Shown: one piece after another, positions 56,201 through 64,000 of the stretch
How positions within the stretch are numbered: position 1 is the first letter of the stretch
Layout of the letters: the number at the start of each line of letters is the position of its first letter
Source: Tubiluchus corallicola
Lineage: Eukaryota > Priapulida > Priapulimorpha > Priapulimorphida > Tubiluchidae
Direction: 5' to 3'
Length of the DNA: 64,000 nucleotides
Assembly: GCA_030141605.1 (NCBI GenBank)
Contig: JAQGDQ010000287.1
Location: forward strand, 1-64,000
The notes under the pieces: model-generated
Told to the model about the DNA's origin: nothing
Database searches by the model: none
The model's input: the letters and a program-made list of their open reading frames with translations, nothing else
Translations under genes and position numbers: made by a program

Positions 56201-59147
56201 GAAAAAAACTAGTAGAACACCAGAAAAAAGTCTGACTTATCGGAGAGAAGAAGCTAAGCAAAGAACAAGAAAGGCCAGCTCACCTGATGATAGTGCACCA
56301 GAGAAAGAAAAGAAAATAAAACAAAAGAAAATAACCACCAAATCTTCTGAAAGAAACCGGGAACACCCAAGAGATAGAAAACAAAGAAAGAGAAAAGCAA
56401 GCTTCACAAGTTCTGAAGAAAGTTCAGAAAGCGAAGAGAAAAAGAAAGAAACAAGCATAACTGCCAAAGAATTTGATGCTCAAAAACAGAGGAAACAGAG
56501 AAAGTCAAGCACAAGTTCTGATGAAAGTTCATTAGAAGATGACAGAAAGAAAGAGGCAAATGCACTAGCCAAAAGTCTTGATGCTCAAAAACCAGCAAAG
56601 CAAAAAAGAAGAAAAACGAGCACAAGTTCCAAAGAAAGTTCCGACAGCGAAAGTGGACACAAAGGTCGCAAGACAAGCAAAGCCAATGCCAAACTAAATG
56701 CGGAGAAAGTTTTGCGGCAGAGAAAAAGGAAAACAAGCACAAGTTCTGAAGGAAGCTACCAGGATGAAAAAGAGAGAAGCCTGAAAGATAAGAGAACAGG
56801 TGCAACCCAGAAAAACCTGAAAAATGAAAAAGTGGAACGTAGAAAAGAATCCGGTGAAAGAAGGTCAAAAGCTAGCACGACTTCTGAAAAAACACCGGAA
56901 GATAAAATACACAGCAGCAAACCTGATAAAACTGGTGCTGTTCACCAGGAAGAAAAGCGTAAAGATGCTGTTGAAACGATTTTCTCATACAGCAGTTTTG
57001 GCAAACAGAAATCCAAAAGAACTAGTTCTTCTCCCACAGTAGTACCAGATGACAAGATAACTGGCAGCAAAACCAATTTAGATTTTTCTAAGCCAGACAG
57101 AAGATCCACTGACAGTAAAATAAGAAGTGCAGATGAAAAGTTTGGACATGGCAAAATGGGCAAAGTTGATCAAGAGTCTGAACGTGGCTATCGAAGGCAA
57201 AGAGAAGATGACAGAAACAAGTCTCGCATTTCTGAAATAAGTCAGTCTAGGGAGAAGTGGCGTGAGAGCCGGCATTCCAATGCAGATGCACAAAATAGGT
57301 AGGACCATTAATGTACAAACCAAAAAAGAATTTATGGGTTGTACATTATCAAAGAGCACAGGCAGTCGTGCAAAATATAATTGTGAAGCCACTTGGTTAT
57401 GAAATTTGCATAACTATACTGTGTCTTGCCAGAGTAATACCTCGAAATGAATTATCACACAGTGAGTTGTACTATGACTTTTAAACAAAACTCATGGTTG
57501 TAGTTTTGCTTTATTATGACAACATTATTACTTTGAGGCTTCAATGCTTCATACTTCTATAGGTAAGTTTGGTGTGTTGATGTGTCTAATATTATTTCAA
57601 ATCATTGTTTTGTTATATTTAGAAAAGAAACTGGAGGATCACCACATAAAGGAGGAACGACCAATAAGTCTCGAGATAGCTCCAGAGATGCACAATCCAA
57701 AAGCATGACTGATCTACACAGAGAAAGACGAGCAAGCAGGTCTCCTGATTTTCACCGAAAAGCACGATATGAAAAGTCTCCTGTTATTCGTAGATCGATA
57801 CAACATAGTGCATCGCCTAATGCACGCAGCCTATCTCCGGATGTACATCGAGAAGGGAAATTGAGCCAATCCTCAGATGCTCGTAGAGGTCAACTTGGTC
57901 GATCACCGAACATCCACAGAGAAGATAGTCATAGCCGATCTCCAGATGTGCGCAGGGAAGATAAACCTAGTAGATTTCCAGATCAACGCAGACATGGTCG
58001 AGCTAGCCACTCTCCAGATATGCACAGGAAAGGTCGACCTAGTAGATCTCCAGATATGCACCGGCGAAGTCGACATAGCCGATCTCCAGCTGTAAGCAAA
58101 GAAAGTCGATATAGCAGATCTCCTGATGTACACAGGAAAAATCGACCTAGTAGATCTCCAGACGCACGTAGGAAAGGTCATCCTGTGAGATCTCCTGATG
58201 TGCATAGAGAAGCCAGATCTCGCAAGTCTTCTTATATACGCAAGGAAGATGCAGGCAGGGAAGGTCGTTCTAGCAGATCTCCAGATGTCCGCAGGAAAGG
58301 TCTTGCTGTCAGGTCTCCAGAAGTAAGAGGAGAAAGATCTGTTAGGTCTTCTGATGAACGAAGAGAAAGGCGATCTGTCAGGTCTTCTAACGAACGTAAA
58401 GAAAAAGGATCTATCAGATCACCCAACAAGCGCAAAGAAAGTCGAGCCAGTAGGTCGCCTGATAGGCACACGGAAGTACATGAACAAAGCCACTCGCCAG
58501 TCTCTCCCCGTAGGCGTGAAAATCTTAGCAAATCTCCAAAAAGAACTGAAAAAGATCGATTGCGAAATCGGGGCAAGGATGTGGAGGATAGTAGGTTGCT
58601 ACGTCAGCACCAGAAAGCTGACGAGTCTCGGCTACCAAAGCAATCTCCTACAGCTTTGTTGAGTAAATCTACTGACAGTGAACGACGCCCACGACGATCA
58701 GAATCAGCAGGTGAAGGTGCCTTGGCAAATACTTCAAGTACAAAATTACGGACGGACTTAATGGCACAAGAGAAACAGTTGAGCAAAAAGAAGAAAGCCG
58801 CAAAGTCTGATGCAGATGAGAGCGAAGACGACTCTAATGATGATGTACTACCGTCTAAAAAACTTACAACTGAGACAAGGAAAAGTGAACCATCCGACTC
58901 AAGTTTGGAAGAGCCACCTGTGAAGAAGAGAAAAAGCGAAGAGGAAAGTAATGAATCAGATTCTAAGAGTAAACATGCAGAGAAGGAGAAAAAAGCAGAA
59001 AAGAAGAGAAAGAAAAGTTCTTCGAATCAGAAGAAAGCTAAAAAGCACAAGAAGAAACACAAGCGGAAGTCGGGTTTGAAATCGGTCAGTGATGAGGAGA
59101 GGCATACACACTCAAAAAGCAAAAAGAAACATAAACACAAGCACTAA
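41282..59147 (+). CDS. PPIL4: Peptidyl-prolyl cis-trans isomerase-like 4 with giant RS/K-rich tail
   Basis: Thirteen exons: 41282-41351, 42055-42122, 43702-43766, 44648-44765, 44984-45126, 46541-46637, 49028-49144, 50047-50171, 52503-52569, 54183-54294, 54867-54948, 55931-57298 and 57623-59147. The frame closes to 1318 residues. Residues 1 to about 165 are a cyclophilin domain ([50 protein letters not shown]). The linker [18 protein letters not shown] and SFRRM core ([37 protein letters not shown]; about 240-318) are those of PPIL4, a nuclear spliceosome-associated protein. From about 355 on, two long exons encode roughly 960 residues of Lys/Arg/Ser/Glu-rich sequence, including 12-residue SRSPDVHRK-type repeats and a poly-basic end (KKHKHKH). 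Human PPIL4 is near 490 residues, so the tail is greatly expanded. (The R-G-F-x-x-Q catalytic stretch is kept.) The exon 6 edge is tandemly duplicated. Identification is firm. Confidence 0.96.
42305..43159 (+). mobile_element. Degenerate hAT-type transposon in PPIL4 intron 2
   Basis: The flanks carry GTGTTACTATACTGTAATCA with AGATTAC on the left and AGTAACTAGTAATCACAACA on the right, ending in AACGAACCCAACAATG, the GTAACG-rich ends of a widespread hAT family. Inside, from the ATG near 42775, a broken frame reads [34 protein letters not shown], then LLSTSK after a frameshift. This is the start of a hAT transposase with its BED zinc finger. The rest of the transposase is deleted. Confidence 0.65.
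44151..44396. repeat. 36-bp tandem repeat in PPIL4 intron 3
   Basis: About seven copies of a unit consisting of AATTAATTTGATGTAATTAT plus AAGTATGTATTATAAC, with an occasional TTCGTTG variant. Confidence 0.9.
45843..45947. mobile_element. Short palindromic MITE with telomere-like core, copy 1
   Basis: The left end AAGTTTACAATTCCCCACAT and the right end, as complement AAGTTTACAATTACCCATAC, are inverted repeats. Between them lies GATTAGGGTTAGGATTAGGG. A second copy is at 52615-52712. It lies in PPIL4 intron 5. Confidence 0.75.
46193..46580 (+). repeat. 66-bp tandem copies of the PPIL4 exon-6 acceptor and exon start
   Basis: Copies start at 46193, 46257, 46323, 46389, 46453 and 46519 (periods 64-66 bp). 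Each contains GATAAGTGATATCATTTTGT, AG, AATAAATCACACAATCATAC and TCGATGATCC. The last copy is the real intron end and exon-6 start (46541). Acceptor AG dinucleotides are kept in copies 2 to 5 (46277-46278, 46343-46344, 46409-46410, 46473-46474); copy 1 has lost it. Splicing to copies 2, 3 or 5 would add up to about 14 residues ending DDPKD-R-C or similar and then meet a stop. Confidence 0.95.
47137..47641. mobile_element. hAT-type MITE with perfect 8-bp duplication, PPIL4 intron 6
   Basis: Target duplication GTCTAAAT is at 47137-47144 and 47634-47641. The element 47145-47633 has inverted ends CAGGGGTGTGCAAAT and ATTTGCACACCCCTG and subterminal GC-rich CGGGCCGC motifs. No transposase. The perfect duplication suggests a recent insertion. 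Confidence 0.95.
51028..51394. mobile_element. hAT-like MITE, PPIL4 intron 8
   Basis: Element 51036-51386 has ends CAGTGGCGTGCAGAGAT and, as complement, CAGTAACGTGCAGATA. The flanking octamers TGTCAGTT and TATCACTT match at 6 of 8 positions, as for a decayed target duplication. Short open frames inside show no transposase. Confidence 0.65.
52615..52712. mobile_element. Short palindromic MITE with telomere-like core, copy 2
   Basis: It matches 45843-45947 in the AAATTAGTTC block, GGATTAGGGTCAGTGTTAGT, and TTTAAATTGTATGGGGAATT. The left arm is more diverged. It lies in PPIL4 intron 9. Confidence 0.7.
52983..53348. mobile_element. Possible hAT-like MITE, PPIL4 intron 9
   Basis: The ends CAGGACCTGATTA and, as complement, CAGGACCAGATTG form an inverted repeat, with CCCTAGGC and GCCCCTAAGC-type subterminal motifs. 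The flanking octamers do not clearly match, so the boundaries are tentative. Confidence 0.5.
53714..53913. mobile_element. Pogo/Tc1-type MITE, copy 2 (200 bp)
   Basis: TACAGTTAAACCTCTGTGTA at the left and AAGTTTGACTGCA at the right, with TGGTGTTAAGCGAGTTTGGT and GTAACGAGGTTCATTAA inside, match the element at 13015-13203. The terminal TA on the right is mutated to CA, and a run of G has expanded in the interior. Confidence 0.8.
57880..58260 (+). repeat. Coding 36-bp repeat in PPIL4 exon 13 (12-residue RSPD units)
   Basis: About ten consecutive 12-residue units of the type [12 protein letters not shown] or [12 protein letters not shown], the clearest run being eight in a row. Flanking sequence holds looser copies. 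The RS-P composition resembles targets of SR-protein kinases in splicing factors. Confidence 0.85.
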
Positions 59148-62100
59148 ACAGAGACATGGTTGCCAAAATCAGTTATTGAAATATGAGCACGTGCTGATAA
59201 AAATTATTGAAAATTGATAAAATGCGTAAGTACAGTAAGCTTATTTACTCCCCGTTTAGCGATGTTTTGTTTTTATGACATTAAACATTTGACATCTTTT
59301 TCTCATTTAATGACACATATTTGATTTTTACGACGATTTTTTTCCTTCGCTCAAAGCATTTTTTATTTTATCAACAACTTTTTTACCTAATTTGAAGCAT
59401 TGAAACAGTACATATTGCATTATTTTGTGCTAAAAACCCACAAATAATGTAAAACAATACAATTATTATTTGTTTTTGCTTTACGGCTGACAATTAAAAA
59501 TGATAGCTATTTGTATAAATCGAGATCTATTTGCAATTTAAACACCTCCATTCAGCTGAATGCAGATTTTATGGGACCGAATTTTGCCTGCAACCAGGCA
59601 ACTTGCTGTATCTAGACGAAGTTGATTCAAGGCTTCCCCAGGGCTTGGCTTTTACTAAGCCGTGTGCAGCCATTAACTACATCATGTGTTGCTGGAATGC
59701 ATTAGCGTCGTAAAGCAAGAACTTTACTGTATTGGTGTTAAATGTTAAAATCTTGGTATGTTTGTTGATGTCAATTGCTGGAACATTGGCATCTCTACAA
59801 AAACTGAATAACGAGTCATCGGCATGTTTGCTATTTTGGTAAACTACTCTAAATTACTGAAACATAGATAAGTTAGCTAATGTTAATTCCTGAATTACAG
59901 GCATCATCACCACCGTGACACACACGCACATCTACTAGTGTTAATTATAGAGACAAGTGTGTCTAGTGGTAGCAGTCTTGAAGCATAGCCATTACAATTA
60001 ATGTTTATTAACGAAATGTATCTATGGCCAACAATGTTAATGACCAGCCTATTGTTAACTATTAATACATTAAAACTGGCGCCTAGTGTCACTGACATTA
60101 TCGCGTATTTATTCCTCACTTCACTTGACAACTTCATTGTTCTTGTGCACATCTGGTTTCTGGTTTATTTGCTTGATGGGTTTTTTAACTGTTAGGGGCT
60201 CTGCAGCTATAGGCATTGGTAGCTCTCAGTTTTTCAGTATTTTTGGTATTGTGTTAAATGAGGTTTCCTGTTAAAGTCAGTAAGGCTGTAATTTATGAAT
60301 TTGGTGATGTTGTTTCTTAGAAATGTTGGTTAAGTAGGGAAACAATATTATGTAAATAGTTTCTTGCCGCATATTGCTCAAGCCTGATATATACTTAAAG
60401 TTTGGAAAATGCCTGGAAGTTGAAACTGATGACATGCCGTTTTTGAAGTTCCTTATCACGGGCATCCTCAGAATTTGTACACTATCCCAAAGTTGTAGGA
60501 TCAAGTGTTCGAGTCAGTTCTTTTTTATTGTTGTTTTTCAGACGTTAAACCTGTCTTTACCTTTAATTTAAAATTTGGTAATTCTTGATATAGCTGTTAT
60601 ATGTGTGAGGAGAAGTGCACCAGTTTGCACTTCAAGTTATTGTCATTTCAAGTAAAGTTTACTGTTATTTTGACGTAAATCATTCGACGTTCAAAACATT
60701 TTAATCTAATGTTCGTTGTACATCACTCAGAATTTGAAACACTTTGTTATGCTGTGTGTTTTGCATCGTTCAACCTTTGAAACATGTTTATTGTGATGTT
60801 TGTTATACATCATTCAACATTTGCGCCACTTTATTGTGTAGTTAAATTTCTTTTTTTTTAACAGTTACTGTTGTTAGATTCTAATTGTGTAATGCCATCG
60901 TTTTAGTGTGTGTTAGTTTTTGAAAAAGAATTTTTTGTAAATAGTTGTGTTTGTGCACTATATGATTATTGCCTTTCTTTAACTGCATTAGAAAATTAGT
61001 GATCAATTAGTTTTGATGTCATTTTTAAAATTTCAAGGAGTATGAAACCAAAGTCCATGCACGAAATAAACAAGACAGTTTTTTGTGCAAAATGATTTTA
61101 ATGTTGTTTAAAGATTGTATAAGAAAGATACTGAAATTCATGACAGGAAATATAAGATAATGCTTGCACAATTAGCACGTCGATAGGCCCAAGCAAGAAC
61201 TGGAAATCTGTTGATTTTAGATTTGAAAGTTCAAAAGTCAAGGTCACAAGATAAAATATGTGAAAAAGCCAAAAAGATTGAAATTATAATCATCAAGCTT
61301 GGCACAGGTATAATGAAACCTTTGCTTTTTGGTTTAAAAATGTCATGGCCGTACAGGCCAAAAAATGTCAAAATCAAGTTTTTGCCGATAGTAATGACCC
61401 TACAATTCATTTTTTCATCTATTCATCTCGTTTTTACACTTGTTGAGATAATGCTGACGTTACCAAGTCTAGTACATGTAAATCGGTTATGATGTTTTTT
61501 AAATGTGAATTATGAAGAACAAGAAAGGACAGCGAAAAGACTAATAGTCATCAACTGCACTTCATTGAGTGCCCTCAGAAAACTTTTACATACAAAGTGC
61601 ACTAATGAGCAGTACAAAGTTGACAATTTTTTAAATTCCCACCCAGCTATCTTTCCAATAAACATTGGTGCCAATGAAGGAAACTAGGCAAAACACAAAA
61701 CAGTACAGTGATGCATATTTAGGTTATAAATAAGCTGAAGTCGATTGTGTACGTTTTGTAATTTGTGCAGTTCTGTGATCTTTGGTTTCTTTTCGTTGCA
61801 AATTATGATCAATCGTTTTTTAAAAGTTTGCTACCTTATAATTAATTAAAATGAATTCCAAAATTGCACGCTTAATTCGTGAACGTTTTTTGTAGTGCTA
61901 CGTTACGTTAGAAAAAAATGACGGTTTATAATGGTGCGGATTATTAACTTGAGCTGGTTCAGTTTTAGCATTACTACGAAACGCAAAATTATATTTAAAA
62001 TCACAACCAACATTTTATTTCTGCTTTTTGACAAAGAAAAAAATCACGTTACAAACTTACCATACGTCTGCTACTTGGCGCAACAAACAACATCTTTTGC

Positions 62101-62788
62101 GCAGTCATCTGGGTACTTCTGTATTCTACCCAACATAGCACGTCCCACCTGTTGATGACACGATTTCTAGTCCACCGCCCACGACGCATCTTCCTCAAAT
62201 CTAGTGTTTTACTTTAATCTTTTGCGTTTACTTTTCAATTAAATTCAAAAATATTTATTGTATTTCTGCACGTTTATCTCTCGAGGAATGCGCGACTTAA
62301 AGAACTTAGCCTTCCACTCTGATAAAAAAAGTTCAAGTAAAATTCTTAAAAGGATAAGTTACATCATACCGATGTCACAGAGGTCTGACGTTGTTAATGT
62401 TGCAACTTGGCAACTAGCTAGAATTCCTAAACAAAATGGATGAAGTGTTGTAGTACCGGTTTTAATATTGCTTACTTACTTTTTATCAACTTGCAGAACA
62501 TAGCAGAGAAAAAAGTGTGTGAAGTTGATCCCCAAAAGGTCGTATTTTATTTTGTTGATTCCAATTAAATATAGAATTAAATTTAAATTGTTGATGATAG
62601 TGTATAAGAACGTGACAATGTAGCGCTCAAAGATAGATCAATAACAGCATTTGCTTTTTTCAGGAGATATTGACTCATTTTCTTATTGACGTCTTTAATA
62701 TTGTTGCGATAACTCTGGAATAAAGATCAGGTACTGTTTATTGCTGAGCAGGAAGTCCTGCTAAAACCAAGTACCGTGCTTAAATAAT
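59148..62788. other. Intergenic stretch between PPIL4 and complexin
   Basis: The PPIL4 3' untranslated region and the complexin 3' region meet here, as the two genes converge. An AATAAA on the plus strand at 61065-61070 is one candidate PPIL4 poly(A) signal. The short open frames (for example 61211-61492, 62258-62443) have no recognised domain. Confidence 0.4.
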
Positions 62789-64000
62789 TTAAAGGAAGTT
62801 ACAGCAACAGCAAATTGAAGAAAATTTACTTTGTGAACTTTCGACATCTTCTTCCCGTGGCTGTTCCCTCTTTTCTCCAACCTTTGACGTTTCTTTATCT
62901 GATTGCTCCATTTTTTGTTCTTCTTTTCGTTTGATGCCATACTAGAACATCAAGAGGAAGACTCTGTCTTTCAGCTGATGGAAGCCTGGTTTAAAGTTAG
63001 TTTATCAGTAAGTCAGTTTTTCAGTTAGCAGTGATTCAGTCTGCTTCTCATTTATTAAGAGAGGCCAGTGGAATTACAAATAGCTAAAGTGCTCAGTAAA
63101 TTGGGCGTTAATCAGTTATTTAGTCAGACACTGAATAGTGGCACTGGCTCAGTATGTCAATAAATAAACCAATCAACCAACCAACCAACCAACCAACCAA
63201 CCAACCAACCAACCAACCAACCAACCAACCAACCACCAACCAACCAACCAACCAACCAACCAACCAACCAACCAACCAACCAACCAATCAGTCAGTCAGT
63301 CAGTCAGTCAGTCAGTCAGTCAGTCAGTCAGTCAGTCAGTCAGTCAGTCAGTCAGTTAGTCAGTCAGTCAGTCAGACCTTCCGTCCGTCCGTTCGTACAT
63401 CTATCCGTCCTTCAGTTTACCAATTTGCCAACCAGATATCCAACTGGCTCGCTCAGAAATGAACTGTTTGGTACTCCACCTGCCGGTCATTGATACAGCA
63501 GTTATAATTTAGCAATGCCGGACTTACTTGCGAAATTGATGGATAACTGCTGACAAAACTGTTTATGGGCAATTTCATGTCCCATATTGCCCTTAGCTAT
63601 ATAATTATGTATATATTTTGTATCGTGAACGATGTTATCTCATTCACACGTGATCAAGATCAAGAAACATCTATCAGTATAGCATGTCAACACTTTGACA
63701 ATGGAAAATAATCCTTCAATTGAGATATATTGCGGTTCTAGTCCTGCCACAACCATCAATATTAAGAAGCCCTGCTGCTGAACACTGATCCGCTTGCAAA
63801 GTATTGTTCTGTATAAAAACAATTTCGCATTGCCTTTTACTAAAAAAATACTGATAAAGATGCAAGCCTACCTTATCACGTATATCTTGCCTAGCCTTTT
63901 CTCGTTCTTCTTCCTTTTTTATGTATTTTTCCTTTTGCTTCAGCTCTTCTTCTCTTCTTGCCTCGAGTGTAGCTGCCTCCTCGTCTGCCCTCTTCCTTTT
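62789..64000 (-). CDS. CPLX: Complexin, central helix and C-terminus (partial at window edge)
   Basis: Two minus-strand exons: 63872-64000, continuing past the window, and 62789-62941 with the stop. The donor AAG|GTAGGC and acceptor TTGATGTTCTAG join in phase 0. The first exon gives a charged helix ending [19 protein letters not shown] and the second starts YGIKRKEEQ. Together they match the SNARE-binding central helix of complexins, including the conserved Arg, Lys and Tyr of R-Q-x-I-R-D-K-Y-G-I-K-x-K. Complexin binds assembled SNARE complexes and clamps or promotes vesicle fusion. The C-terminal 50 residues are acidic and polar and end [10 protein letters not shown], a CAAX-type box (C-N-F-L) next to three more cysteines. 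This suggests prenylation and perhaps palmitoylation, as in complexins 3 and 4 and several invertebrate complexins. The intron holds a large tetranucleotide microsatellite. The N-terminal exon(s) are outside the window. Confidence 0.88.
63167..63390. repeat. Compound microsatellite (CCAA)n then (CAGT)n in the complexin intron
   Basis: About 29 ACCA/CCAA units (63172-63288) with one interruption pass directly into about 22 CAGT units (63289-63376), then short CCGT units (63383-63394). The array produces a spurious frame of alternating Asn-Gln-Pro-Thr and Ser-Val-Ser-Gln repeats. Confidence 0.95.

Noticed and set aside
56237-58786. Several minus-strand frames opposite the PPIL4 tail exons
   Set aside because: Antisense shadows of A/G-rich coding sequence with no splice support.
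62070-62160. Short minus-strand frame with paired cysteines considered as a last exon of complexin or a small mitochondrial assembly factor
   Set aside because: The acceptor is weak, the phase does not fit the complexin exon, and complexin already ends in frame at 62789 with a good CAAX box.
63154-63462. 102-codon frame of Asn-Gln-Pro-Thr and Ser-Val-Ser-Gln repeats
   Set aside because: Translation of a tetranucleotide microsatellite in the complexin intron.
1-64000. CRISPR arrays, bacterial operons or prophage
   Set aside because: The arrays are direct head-to-tail satellites without spacers, and the gene structures are spliced eukaryotic ones.

Overview
The window is nuclear DNA from an animal. 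It is AT-rich, its genes have many introns with GT-AG borders, and those introns are full of short transposon remnants. A complexin gene, a secreted PAN plus pentraxin protein and the transposon families (5S-derived SINE, piggyBac-, hAT- and pogo-like MITEs, non-LTR elements) point to an invertebrate metazoan. The species cannot be fixed from the sequence; a sponge, cnidarian or other marine invertebrate would all fit.

Six genes could be assembled exon by exon. In five of them the reading frame closes across every proposed junction inside the window; in TRMT1 only the body was placed. (1) Plus strand 5332-10822: a secreted protein of 338 residues with a signal peptide, a PAN/Apple-like module and a pentraxin/LamG domain, in 4 exons. 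(2) Minus strand 13497-20991: PSMD9, the PDZ-domain assembly chaperone of the 26S proteasome, in 6 exons and 215 residues. (3) Minus strand 22139-24310, probably with an upstream exon: TRMT1, the tRNA N2,N2-dimethylguanosine-26 methyltransferase, with its whole conserved body in one exon. (4) Minus strand 32326-35986: a secreted sphingomyelinase-like phosphodiesterase of the DNase I fold, in 2 exons and 378 residues. (5) Plus strand 41282-59147: PPIL4, with a cyclophilin domain, an RRM and an extremely long Lys/Arg/Ser tail, in 13 exons and 1318 residues (the human protein is about 490). (6) Minus strand 62789-64000 and beyond the edge: the central helix and C-terminus of complexin, ending in a run of cysteines and a CAAX-type box.

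Layout: 1-5300 is repeat-bearing intergenic DNA (a 33-bp array, an 81-bp array, a MITE, and a decayed copy of the start of gene 1). 5300-10822 is gene 1, with an RTE-like retrotransposon in its last intron. 11180-13203 holds two MITEs and a foldback. 13497-24372 is PSMD9 and TRMT1 in tandem; PSMD9 introns carry a 5S-derived SINE, a LINE fragment and MITEs. 24373-32326 is gene-poor, with a perfect 53-bp inverted repeat, a possible solo LTR and a piggyBac-like MITE. 32326-35986 is the phosphodiesterase, with a large 30-bp array in its intron and a LINE fragment abutting its stop codon. 36880-40650 is a ruined non-LTR retrotransposon. 41282-59147 is PPIL4. 59148-62788 is intergenic, followed by complexin.

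The genes do not form an operon or pathway. PSMD9, TRMT1 and PPIL4 are housekeeping functions (proteasome assembly, tRNA modification, pre-mRNA splicing), gene 1 and the phosphodiesterase encode secreted proteins, and complexin regulates vesicle fusion. The strongest oddities are the six-fold tandem copying of the acceptor and start of PPIL4 exon 6, the giant PPIL4 tail, the complexin C-terminus, the 5S-SINE and the perfect foldback at 25685-25806.
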